Positions 43,294-51,225 of a DNA stretch of 64,000 nucleotides are shown here, piece after piece. This stretch comes from Chitinophaga sancti (GTDB lineage: Bacteria; Bacteroidota; Bacteroidia; Chitinophagales; Chitinophagaceae). The stretch's first letter is position 1. The number at the start of each line of letters is the position of its first letter. The stretch is taken from positions 4,490,001 to 4,554,000 of the forward strand of contig NZ_CP139247.1 in assembly GCF_034087045.1 (NCBI RefSeq). Direction: 5' to 3'. The notes under the pieces were generated by a model. The model was not told the origin of the DNA, did no database searches, and saw only the letters and a program-made list of their open reading frames with translations. A program made the position numbers and the translations under genes.

Positions 43294-46200
43294 TTAAATT
43301 TTTACAGATAGTTCCGCTCCGAATGTAGGAGCGGTGTTTGGAAATACGTATGAGTTCGAACTGGTTTTATACCAGGGTTGATAATTGAATACATTGTAGA
43401 CGTTGAAAGCAAACTTGAACCGCTGGCGGATTTCCTTACCCACGCTCATGTGGAAGTTCATGATCGGGTTGGGAGCGCTGTTGGTGTTTGTTTCCGTGGT
43501 GGGCATATACAGGTAGCCATATCTTGGATCGTTTTTATCGAATTTTGTGATCGTTACATAGTCGTATCCGATAGTGCGGTAGGCAATGGGTATACCATTG
43601 CTTTGGGCAGTTTTAGTCTTGCTGATAATGGTACATTCAGCTGTGAACTGCACGATCAGGCTGATCTTCGGAATATGTGTGACAGATGTTACGCGGCCAT
43701 TGCTGAAAATGGTAGTACTATTGGTAGCAGGATACAACCCCATCAGCGCGTAGTCAGATTGAGTGGTAGTTACATCTGAAGGTCTTGTTTTCCATGTATT
43801 GGTCGTAGTTCTGTAGTTCGTACTGTTAATACCGCCGCTGATGGTAAAGGAAGTAGCGATGACCTTTACCTTTGGTGTACTTACGATCAGTTCTATCCCC
43901 CGGCTGGCAGATGCCAGAATGTTCTGGAAACTGTATCTGTTCAGCTGGTATTTTTTCATGCTATCTATTGTCACAATTGGTTTGGCGCCTTCCACATAGG
44001 TGGCAGTGTAAGCAGGAAGACTGATCACTTCATAGTTACCGGTAGCGGTGATGCCATTTTTGTTCCATTTGGAATACACATTGGCTGTGACGTTGAAACC
44101 ATCTTTTCTGTATTGGCCGGATAACTCCAGTGTCTGGCTTTGTGATGGCTTCAGGTTTTTATTCGTCTGATCATAACGATCCACATAGATCAGTGAATAG
44201 CTTTCTGCTTCTTTACCATTATATGCATTCAATAAAGGGATTTCCTGGAAAGATGGGCCGGGATAGCGTTGTGCCAGTGCCGGCGACTTAAAGGCAATAC
44301 CATATGCCAGACCAACACGCAGTTTTTTGTTTACTTCATAGTTCGTATTGATACGGGGTGACCCTGTCACTTTCCCATTCTGTATATCCACTCTGCCACC
44401 TGCTCTTACGTGCAGATTGCGATCATACACCCGCATTTTAAATACATCTTCTGCATAAAAACCAAAGTCCTGCTGGGGTACGATGCGGCTATAATCGTAA
44501 TAACGCTCACCCATTCCTGGTGTCTGACTGCCACTGGTACTTATATATGCCAGTAGTTGTGGTTTTTCGCCATCTGCCAGTTGGCCCAGGCCTTTGTTCC
44601 GGCCATAGTTATAGTTACCCCCGATGGTGAGGAAATGACTAATTGCACCGGTTCGGAATTCATTGCTCATGTCAAGGCTGGCGGTCGCTGTAACGGGGCG
44701 GCCATCGATGATGTTGGTGGCCCGATAGATGCCAGGTGCATACGATCCTTCATGAATACCGGTAGTGGTAGCTGTTGTATAGAGAATATAGGCCTTATTC
44801 ACATCGTATTCCTTGTAGGAATACTGGTGCCCTTCACTATATCGGAGATTCAGGGTGATGTTTTTTACAAAGCTGCTATTCACACGATAGTTGGCTTTGT
44901 TGGAGATGGAAAAGTTCCAGCTGTCAAAACGTACTTTGGCAGATGATTCATCGTCCGGATCTTTTTTAATCCCATCCAGGTTGCGTCCGTAATCCACGAT
45001 GGTCGTACTTTTCAGGCGTTTATTTTTGCCATAAAAGTTTGTCCATATTACATTGCTGGTCATACGCTCATATGCTTTCAGTTTCTCACGATTATCAAAG
45101 GTGGAATTAACATAACTAAAGCTTGCATTCATAATCCCTGCTTTGGGTGAAAGGCGAAAGCCCTTTGAAAAGCTGGCGCTGGTAGCCTGGTCACGTATTT
45201 GTGTACGGAAGTATCCTTTGGAGATCCCCGCCTGTCTTTCAATCACCACAGCACCATCGGTGAGGTCGCCATATCTGGCAGAAGCTACGCCGGAGATGAC
45301 CTCTATACTTTCAATATTATCTGGTGGAATCTGGCGCAGATCTGTACCGCCATAGGTATAATCACCGGTATATGTCGTTGTACCCGAACCACTCAAGCCC
45401 CAGCTGTTGCCAGATGTGATAAAGGATGAAATGCCTACTCCATACGAGCCAGGATTACGGGTCTGCATGTTCATGTTATTCGTAATGTTGTTACCATCCA
45501 TGATGATGGCCACACCAAATGCATTGTTCAGTTCATATGCACCTTTTCCGTTTGTGGTGGCTTCAAAGTTGGCCCGCAGTTGTATGTTCTGCACATTCTG
45601 AAGGGAAGGCGCCTGTATGGTTCTGTTGGGGATTTGGTTCAGCAGGTCGTTCAGACTTAATGCAGGCGTTTGTTCGATCATCTCCCTTGTAATCATTAAC
45701 GAAGAGTTGGAGCTGCCTTCAAAGGTGCGGTTCGCTGTCACCTCAATATTTTTTAACCGCAGACTCACTTCTTTCATAAAGACAATTGGGAGTATAGTGT
45801 CTGTAGCCAGCTGTTCTATCCTGCGCGTTTGTTGCTGGTAGCCTACATAAGAGATTTCAAGGGTAAAGGTGCTGACACCGGAGAGGAGCATGGTAAAGTT
45901 ACCATAGTTGTCAGTCGTAAAGTATTGGTTCAGTTCTTTGATACGTACACTGGCGGCAGGAAGTGCGGTGCCATCTTCAGTGAGTACGCGACCGGATACT
46001 GCATTGCTGCTGGTAGCCGCCACTGGCGGGGGGGGCGGCGGTATGATCCTCTTTTGTGCAGGTGAGGCTGATTTGTATACCACCAGGCGGTTGCCCTGCA
46101 GGCGAAAGGCCAGCCCCGTACCATTGAGCAGTGTGCTGACAATGCTTTCGATTGACTGTTTGTCAAACGATCGCGCAGGTACTGCGATGTCGTCTGCATC

Positions 46201-46359
46201 TGCGGGATTGAAAGCGATATTCACCCCCGATTGTGCAGACAGTGCCAGCAGCGCATGATCCAGCTTCCAGCCTTTCTCTGTGCGGAAGGTGATTGTTTGC
46301 GCATGGCACACCGCTGTAATGAGTAGCAGGCAGACTATTTTAATTACATCCTTTACCAT
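43294..46359 (-). CDS. TonB-dependent receptor with N-terminal STN signalling domain
   Basis: The 1021-residue outer-membrane protein has a signal peptide (1-20) and an STN (secretin/TonB N-terminal) domain at about 25-97. A Pro6 linker (107-112) leads to a carboxypeptidase-regulatory-like domain (120-200). A plug with NIEVTANRTFEGSSNSSLMI and LRQIPPDNIESIEVISGVASARYGDLTDGAVVIE follows, then a ~22-strand barrel ending in GAELSVKI. The STN domain marks receptors that signal to a FecR-type anti-sigma when ligand binds. The FecR gene overlaps its start by 20 nt. Substrate is unknown; the peroxidase neighbour may hint at a metal or haem-like ligand. The Pro linker is encoded over a C8 homopolymer, a possible slippage site. 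Confidence 0.93.
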   Translation of the reverse strand: MVKDVIKIVCLLLITAVCHAQTITFRTEKGWKLDHALLALSAQSGVNIAFNPADADDIAVPARSFDKQSIESIVSTLLNGTGLAFRLQGNRLVVYKSASPAQKRIIPPPPPPVAATSSNAVSGRVLTEDGTALPAASVRIKELNQYFTTDNYGNFTMLLSGVSTFTLEISYVGYQQQTRRIEQLATDTILPIVFMKEVSLRLKNIEVTANRTFEGSSNSSLMITREMIEQTPALSLNDLLNQIPNRTIQAPSLQNVQNIQLRANFEATTNGKGAYELNNAFGVAIIMDGNNITNNMNMQTRNPGSYGVGISSFITSGNSWGLSGSGTTTYTGDYTYGGTDLRQIPPDNIESIEVISGVASARYGDLTDGAVVIERQAGISKGYFRTQIRDQATSASFSKGFRLSPKAGIMNASFSYVNSTFDNREKLKAYERMTSNVIWTNFYGKNKRLKSTTIVDYGRNLDGIKKDPDDESSAKVRFDSWNFSISNKANYRVNSSFVKNITLNLRYSEGHQYSYKEYDVNKAYILYTTATTTGIHEGSYAPGIYRATNIIDGRPVTATASLDMSNEFRTGAISHFLTIGGNYNYGRNKGLGQLADGEKPQLLAYISTSGSQTPGMGERYYDYSRIVPQQDFGFYAEDVFKMRVYDRNLHVRAGGRVDIQNGKVTGSPRINTNYEVNKKLRVGLAYGIAFKSPALAQRYPGPSFQEIPLLNAYNGKEAESYSLIYVDRYDQTNKNLKPSQSQTLELSGQYRKDGFNVTANVYSKWNKNGITATGNYEVISLPAYTATYVEGAKPIVTIDSMKKYQLNRYSFQNILASASRGIELIVSTPKVKVIATSFTISGGINSTNYRTTTNTWKTRPSDVTTTQSDYALMGLYPATNSTTIFSNGRVTSVTHIPKISLIVQFTAECTIISKTKTAQSNGIPIAYRTIGYDYVTITKFDKNDPRYGYLYMPTTETNTNSAPNPIMNFHMSVGKEIRQRFKFAFNVYNVFNYQPWYKTSSNSYVFPNTAPTFGAELSVKI
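46028..46035. repeat. G8/C8 homopolymer inside the TonB receptor gene
   Basis: Eight consecutive G on the plus strand (C on the coding strand) lie within the Pro6 codons between the STN and plug-side domains. Slippage by one base would shift the frame before the plug and barrel. Confidence 0.8.
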
Positions 46360-47272
46360 CTAAAATAATTTCGTCCTGTTGGATATTGTATTTGATTCCG
46401 TATATCAGATTGAGGTTGTCCAGAATGTCGTGAAGGTTATCAACCGTCGTAAAACTCACGGTGACACGGCATTTCAGGATACCATTGTTTTTAATATTGA
46501 AGCGTACGTGATATTGTTCCTGTAGTGACGCTAACAGCTGACTAAGCGGTACATTGTTCAGGATAAATTTCTGCTGCATCCAGCTGGTGTTCTCAGCGGG
46601 AATGAGCGTAGCTTGTTTCGTTGTTTTGTTTACAGATATGCCTTCACCCTGTTGTAAAAGTTGATCTTTTACTTTTACAACACCACTTGTTACACTTACT
46701 TTTTCATCGCGCTGTGCTTTGTAACTACGCACCTGGAAACTCGTGCCGATATCGGCTATTTCCAATCCTGTAGCGGTGGTAACGGTGAATGGATTGTTTA
46801 CGTCGTGCTGTACTTCGCAGAAAATTTCACCTTCTTTGAGAATGATTTTTCTACCTGCATACTGAATAGTGGTTTTAGTATTCATCCAGATAACAGTACT
46901 GTCAGGCAGTGTCAGTTTTTTTACACTGTCCGCAGTGCTAAGGGTGATCATGGAGCCTGGCTGTAGCAGTTTATAACTAATACCTGCCACGAACAAAACA
47001 GCTGCTGCAATGCTCATACGCCTGATGATGCGATAGATACGTACAGGTTTATTAATTTGTCTGCGCAGGGCGTCGGTAGCGAGATTCAACTCTTGGCTGG
47101 CGCCCCAGTTATAAATACCGTGTACAATTTCTTTGGCCTGGGCTACAATCTCAGGATGTACATTGCTGATAGTATCCCAATGACGAATAGTCGCTTCGTC
47201 TGCTTTGCCAAGGCAGTATTGAATGAAGCTGTCGTCTAACAGTAATGTTTCTATGTCTAATGACTGATTCAT
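46340..47272 (-). CDS. FecR-family anti-sigma factor
   Basis: The 310-residue protein has a cytoplasmic N-terminal sigma-binding part (1-80) and one transmembrane helix near residues 84-103 (RRMSIAAAVLFVAGISYKLL). A periplasmic FecR domain follows (LTLPDSTVIWMNTKTTIQYAG, EGEIFCEVQHDVNNPFTVTT), and a C-terminal DUF4974-type domain contains FILNNVPLSQLLASLQEQYHV. Family knowledge: it holds an ECF sigma factor and releases it when the TonB receptor STN domain reports ligand. ATG 47272 was chosen as the start of the sigma-binding domain. It overlaps the receptor gene by 20 nt and is divergent from the sigma gene, whereas most such pairs are co-directional. Confidence 0.92.
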   Translation of the reverse strand: MNQSLDIETLLLDDSFIQYCLGKADEATIRHWDTISNVHPEIVAQAKEIVHGIYNWGASQELNLATDALRRQINKPVRIYRIIRRMSIAAAVLFVAGISYKLLQPGSMITLSTADSVKKLTLPDSTVIWMNTKTTIQYAGRKIILKEGEIFCEVQHDVNNPFTVTTATGLEIADIGTSFQVRSYKAQRDEKVSVTSGVVKVKDQLLQQGEGISVNKTTKQATLIPAENTSWMQQKFILNNVPLSQLLASLQEQYHVRFNIKNNGILKCRVTVSFTTVDNLHDILDNLNLIYGIKYNIQQDEIILDGKGCN

Positions 47273-47443
47273 ACTATATAGAGCAGGTAGAATTTTGTTT
47301 TTACCCTCGTGTTTTTGATGGAGAAAAAAATTTGTAGCAGGAAACGCTGTGTCATAAGGTGTTTCAGGGCTAATGATCAATTTGGGAAAACTTTAACAGG
47401 TACATTTTTCCCGAATCCGTAAACGATCCTTTTTTGAATGGGG

Positions 47444-47451
47444 TAGCTTTG
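47444..47451 (+). promoter_or_regulatory. Candidate -7 element (TAGCTTTG) for the ECF sigma gene
   Basis: TAGCTTTG fits the TAnnTTTG consensus, 19 nt before ATG 47471. A -33 element at normal spacing is not seen. Confidence 0.4.
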
Positions 47452-47470
47452 CGGCTTTAATTGCCAACAC

Positions 47471-48025
47471 ATGGGAGCCAGGGGAACAGCAGAAATCCGG
47501 GCGTTATGGAGGGCATTTGTAAATAATCGTAGCGAACAGAATTTTTACGCATTGTACCGTCAGTTTTTCCCTTATTTGTTATCGATAGGATTAAAAATTA
47601 CGGCTGACAGGGATCTGGTCAAAGATGTATTGAACCAGCAATTCCTGCAGTTATGGCAGCAGCGCGAAACGTTGCAGGATATTGAATATCCGCTCACTTA
47701 TGTGACGACGAGTTTCAGGCGCAAATTATTGAAAGAAGAAGGAACGAATTCGATCGTACAGGAACTGACAGACGAACATTTACAGCTATATACAGAACCA
47801 TCTCCGGAACAGGCGTCCCTGCATCGGGAAGCTGATGTTTTGCTACAACAGAGGATTACAAATGCTATTCAACGTCTTTCGGAGAGAAAACAATTATTGA
47901 TCCGGTTGAAATATTTTGAAGGATTGTCGTATGCGGAAATAGCGCTGAAAACAGGGCTAACGGAGCGGACGATTTATAATAAGGTGCATGAAGCGATCAA
48001 GGAATTGAGAAAGGAATTGAACTAA
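47471..48025 (+). CDS. ECF (sigma-70 family) RNA polymerase sigma factor
   Basis: The 184-residue protein has sigma region 2 (FYALYRQFFPYLLSIGLKITADRDLVKDVLNQQFLQLWQ) and region 4 (IQRLSERKQLLIRLKYFEGLSYAEIALKTGLTERTIYNKVHEAIKELR), joined by a short linker without region 3. That is the ECF layout. Together with the divergent FecR gene and STN receptor it forms a FecI-FecR-FecA-like transenvelope signalling unit. Activity should be switched on when the receptor binds ligand, driving the receptor operon. Region 2.2 reads DVLNQQFLQLWQ, near the usual D-x-Q-E-x-F pattern but with Asn in place of a common acidic residue. A very strong hairpin ends the gene. Confidence 0.93.
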   Translation: MGARGTAEIRALWRAFVNNRSEQNFYALYRQFFPYLLSIGLKITADRDLVKDVLNQQFLQLWQQRETLQDIEYPLTYVTTSFRRKLLKEEGTNSIVQELTDEHLQLYTEPSPEQASLHREADVLLQQRITNAIQRLSERKQLLIRLKYFEGLSYAEIALKTGLTERTIYNKVHEAIKELRKELN

Positions 48026-48054
48026 CCCGGATTGACTTAATTATCCTTAACTAA

Positions 48055-48104
48055 CCAAAACTAAAGAGCTTTTGCCGAAGAAGGCAAAAGCTCTTTAGTT
48101 TTGG
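48055..48104. terminator. Perfect 22-bp hairpin terminator
   Basis: A 22-bp perfect inverted repeat (arm beginning CCAAAACTAAAGAGC, ending TTTTGCC) with loop GAAGAA follows the sigma gene by 29 nt. It is among the strongest hairpins in the window. Confidence 0.88.
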
Positions 48105-48126
48105 TGGGCGGCTTTTTATTTTTGGT

Positions 48127-48171
48127 GCACGGTTTATTAGCGCGGCCTACAGCCGCGCTAATAAACCGTGC
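48127..48171. terminator. Second perfect hairpin, 20-bp stem
   Basis: The arm GCACGGTTTATTAGCGCGGC pairs exactly with its complement around CTACA. It sits 22 nt beyond the first hairpin and 30 nt from the end of the convergent oxidoreductase gene. It lacks a T run on either side, so it may be a secondary terminator or a processing/protection hairpin. Confidence 0.6.
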
Positions 48172-48200
48172 TGAAGACAGTGATAAAAACCACCTACAAT

Positions 48201-51131
48201 CTATTTTAATGCGTCAAATAATATTTCGATTGGGTGCATCGCTTTCTTCCCTGTCCCATCCTTCACCTGATGCCTGCAACTTGTACCCGGCGCCGCTATC
48301 AGCGTATCATCCGCCGCACTCCTTACAGCCGGGAATAAAACGAGTTCACCTATCTGCATAGATAAATCATAATGCTCTTCCTCATACCCAAAAGACCCTG
48401 CCATACCACAACAACCAGAAGGAATCACCTCCACTGAATACTGTGCCGGCAGTGATAACATATTCTTACTAAACAAAGCGGAAGACAATGCCTTTTGCTG
48501 ACAATGCCCATGTAGTTTTATTTGTTTTTTCTCATCAGTAAACTGTGAACCTTTAATATTCCCCTTCTCCGCTTCTTTATTCAAAAACTCATCAATCAGG
48601 AATACATTTTTCGCCAGCTCCTTCGCTGAAGATCTTAATTCCTCCCTCACCAGGTCAGGATACTCATCTCTAAAGCTTAATATAGCCGAAGGCTCCACAC
48701 CCAACAAAGGCACATTATCATTTATCACCTCACTAAAGATCCGTACATTCTGTTCTGCAAATACCCTCGCTTTACGCAGCAAACCTTTAGACAACCATGC
48801 ACGTGCACTTTCCGGATGCTCAATCATTACCACATCATATCCTAAGCGATGCAACAACTGCACTGCTTTGATACCAATATGTGTATCATTGAAGTTCGTA
48901 AACTCATCACAGAACAAATACACCTTCCTGTTGGCCGCCGGCAATCCCGCTTTTATACCCGGCCATTCTTTCTTAAACCAGCGACGGAGGGTAATAGATT
49001 GTAACCCTGGCAATGAACGATCTTTTGCAAAACCAGAAGTTTTCTTAATTAGATTCCCGGTTGCCTTCGTATTGATCATCCAGTTGTAAATGCCCGGTAC
49101 ATACTGGGCCAACCCATTCAGGCGGTTGTAATTACTGATCAACTTTGCTCTGAAAGGTACCCCATTCGCATCATAATAATGCTGCAGGAATTCCATTTTC
49201 AGTTTCGCCATATCTACATTCGAAGGACATTCAGACTTACAGCCTTTACAAGCCAGACAAAGGTCCAGTACTTCTTTGATCTCTTTATGATCGAAACGGT
49301 TTTCTTTATTGGAATGTGTCAGGAACTCACGCAGGATATTCGCCCTTGCACGGGTCGTATCCTTTTCATTGCGCGTAGCCATATAGCTTGGACACATAGT
49401 ACCACCACTCAGTTGCGTCTTACGGCAATCACCGGAACCGTTACACTGCTCTGCGTGTTGCAGAATGGTCTGTTCCGGGAAGTGGAAGACCGTTTGAATA
49501 GGCGGTGTTTGTTGCCCCGGTGTATAACGCAGCATACTGTTCATACTCGGCGTATCTACAATCTTATTCGGATTGAAGATGTTCTCCGGATCCCACGTAT
49601 ATTTCACATCTCTGAGCAGTTCATAGTTTTTATCCCCGATCATCTGGCGGATGAACTCACCACGCAAACGACCATCACCGTGCTCTCCACTCAGTGAACC
49701 TTTGTACTTCTTTACGAGTGTCGCAAATTCTTCAGCAATTTTACGGAAGAGGGCGTTCCCTTCTTCTGTTTTCAGATTGATGATAGGACGCAGGTGGATC
49801 TCACCGCTACCCGCATGTGCATAGTGCACACAATAGAGATTATTGGCTTTTAATATCTCGTTAAAGTCACGGATATAGTCAGGCAAATCATAGATGTCGA
49901 TGGCAGTATCTTCAATCACTGGCACCGCTTTTTCATCACCCGGCAGGTTGCTGAGCAAACCCAGACCTGCTTTGCGCAGTGTCCAGATCTTCTTGGAATC
50001 AGCGCCAAACAGGAGAGGGAAGTGGTAACCCAGCCCCGCAGCTTTCAGTTCCGCAGTGAGGCGGTCGGAGATCTCAGTAATTTCCCCACGGGTATCGCGC
50101 ATGAATTCTACCACGAGGATCGCCCCGGGATCACCCTGTACAAAAAAGCGGTTCTTGCTTTGTTCAATATTGTCTTTTGTACACTCGAGTATGTAGTGAT
50201 CGATCAGTTCACTGGCACTGGGTTTATATTGCATGGCAATAATATTCGCGCGCAGGGATTCATCTACGTTATTAAAGTGTACGCAGAGCAGACCTGTCTC
50301 TTTTGGAGGTAGGGGCGATACGTTGATTTTAATTTCAGTGAGGAACGCCAGGGTACCTTCGGACCCGGCAATGAGTTTACAGAAGTTAAAGTCTTCTTTA
50401 CCGGCAGTGAAAGGCGCGGTTTCCAGCAACATGTCTACAGCATAACCAGTATTTCTCCGAAGGATGCTTGGTTTTGGAAATTCGCGGCGTATTTCTTCCT
50501 GGTTGGAGTGGTTACCAAGCAGGGTACGTATTTGTTTATAAACGGCGGTTTCCAGGCTGCCATCGTTCTTTTCACAACGGGCATGAAACTCTTCGGCAGA
50601 GATACTGTTGAACGTCACGTCCGAGCCATCGCTGAGAATAGCTTTTACTTCCAGCAGGTGTTCGCGGGTACTGCCGTACACAACGGAGTTGGAACCGCAG
50701 GAGTTATTGCCCACCATCCCGCCAATCATGGCGCGGTTAGCAGTCGATGTCTCAGGACCGAAGTAGAAGCCGTATGGTTTCAGGAATAGATTTAGTTCAT
50801 CGCGGATCACGCCGGGCTGAACTCTTACCCAATGTTCTTCCGTATTAATTTCGAGGATGTTGGTGAAGGTGCGCGACACGTCTACTACGATACCATTTCC
50901 GACTACCTGTCCTGCCAGCGAGGTACCAGCCGTACGCGGAATCAGCGACGTTTTGTTTGCCCTCGCAAATCGGATCAGTGTTTTGATGTCTTCTTCATTG
51001 GCTGGGATAGCTACTGCCAATGGCATTTCTCTGTATGCTGAAGCATCTGTGGCGTACAGGGTACGCATGGTGTCATCAGTGTATAACGTTCCGGTAAATT
51101 GTCCGGCAAGCTCCCTAAGCTTTTCGCGCAT
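48201..51131 (-). CDS. FAD-linked oxidase fused to Fe-S and CCG domains (YdiJ/D-2-hydroxyacid dehydrogenase type)
   Basis: The 976-residue protein joins a FAD-binding 4 / GlcD-like half (about 1-540) to an iron-sulfur half. The FAD half contains PRTAGTSLAGQVVGNGIVVDVSR and GGMVGNNSCGSNSVVYGSTREHLL. It also contains HYAHAGSGEIHLRPI and SGEHGDGRLRGEF. The Fe-S half contains CNGSGDCR, then GTMCPSYMAT, and CLACKGCKSECPSNVDMAKLK, and ends with a CCG-type HGHCQQKAL and PSGCCGMAGSFGY. This matches YdiJ-like D-2-hydroxyacid (lactate or 2-hydroxyglutarate) dehydrogenases. Electrons pass from FAD via 4Fe-4S clusters, probably to quinone. Substrate is not evident. It is monocistronic and convergent with the sigma gene. 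Confidence 0.88.
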   Translation of the reverse strand: MREKLRELAGQFTGTLYTDDTMRTLYATDASAYREMPLAVAIPANEEDIKTLIRFARANKTSLIPRTAGTSLAGQVVGNGIVVDVSRTFTNILEINTEEHWVRVQPGVIRDELNLFLKPYGFYFGPETSTANRAMIGGMVGNNSCGSNSVVYGSTREHLLEVKAILSDGSDVTFNSISAEEFHARCEKNDGSLETAVYKQIRTLLGNHSNQEEIRREFPKPSILRRNTGYAVDMLLETAPFTAGKEDFNFCKLIAGSEGTLAFLTEIKINVSPLPPKETGLLCVHFNNVDESLRANIIAMQYKPSASELIDHYILECTKDNIEQSKNRFFVQGDPGAILVVEFMRDTRGEITEISDRLTAELKAAGLGYHFPLLFGADSKKIWTLRKAGLGLLSNLPGDEKAVPVIEDTAIDIYDLPDYIRDFNEILKANNLYCVHYAHAGSGEIHLRPIINLKTEEGNALFRKIAEEFATLVKKYKGSLSGEHGDGRLRGEFIRQMIGDKNYELLRDVKYTWDPENIFNPNKIVDTPSMNSMLRYTPGQQTPPIQTVFHFPEQTILQHAEQCNGSGDCRKTQLSGGTMCPSYMATRNEKDTTRARANILREFLTHSNKENRFDHKEIKEVLDLCLACKGCKSECPSNVDMAKLKMEFLQHYYDANGVPFRAKLISNYNRLNGLAQYVPGIYNWMINTKATGNLIKKTSGFAKDRSLPGLQSITLRRWFKKEWPGIKAGLPAANRKVYLFCDEFTNFNDTHIGIKAVQLLHRLGYDVVMIEHPESARAWLSKGLLRKARVFAEQNVRIFSEVINDNVPLLGVEPSAILSFRDEYPDLVREELRSSAKELAKNVFLIDEFLNKEAEKGNIKGSQFTDEKKQIKLHGHCQQKALSSALFSKNMLSLPAQYSVEVIPSGCCGMAGSFGYEEEHYDLSMQIGELVLFPAVRSAADDTLIAAPGTSCRHQVKDGTGKKAMHPIEILFDALK

Positions 51132-51225
51132 ATTATTCTTCCCTTTTCAGAAGGCAAAAGTAAGGTTTAGATTGCTGGAATGCAAATGAGTGATTTTGTT
51201 AGATTTTATCAAATTTTTAAAGAAT

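Noticed and set aside
48101..48361. An 86-codon plus-strand frame after the sigma gene
   Set aside because: It crosses a perfect 20-bp hairpin and then overlaps the oxidoreductase gene antisense; composition is not protein-like.
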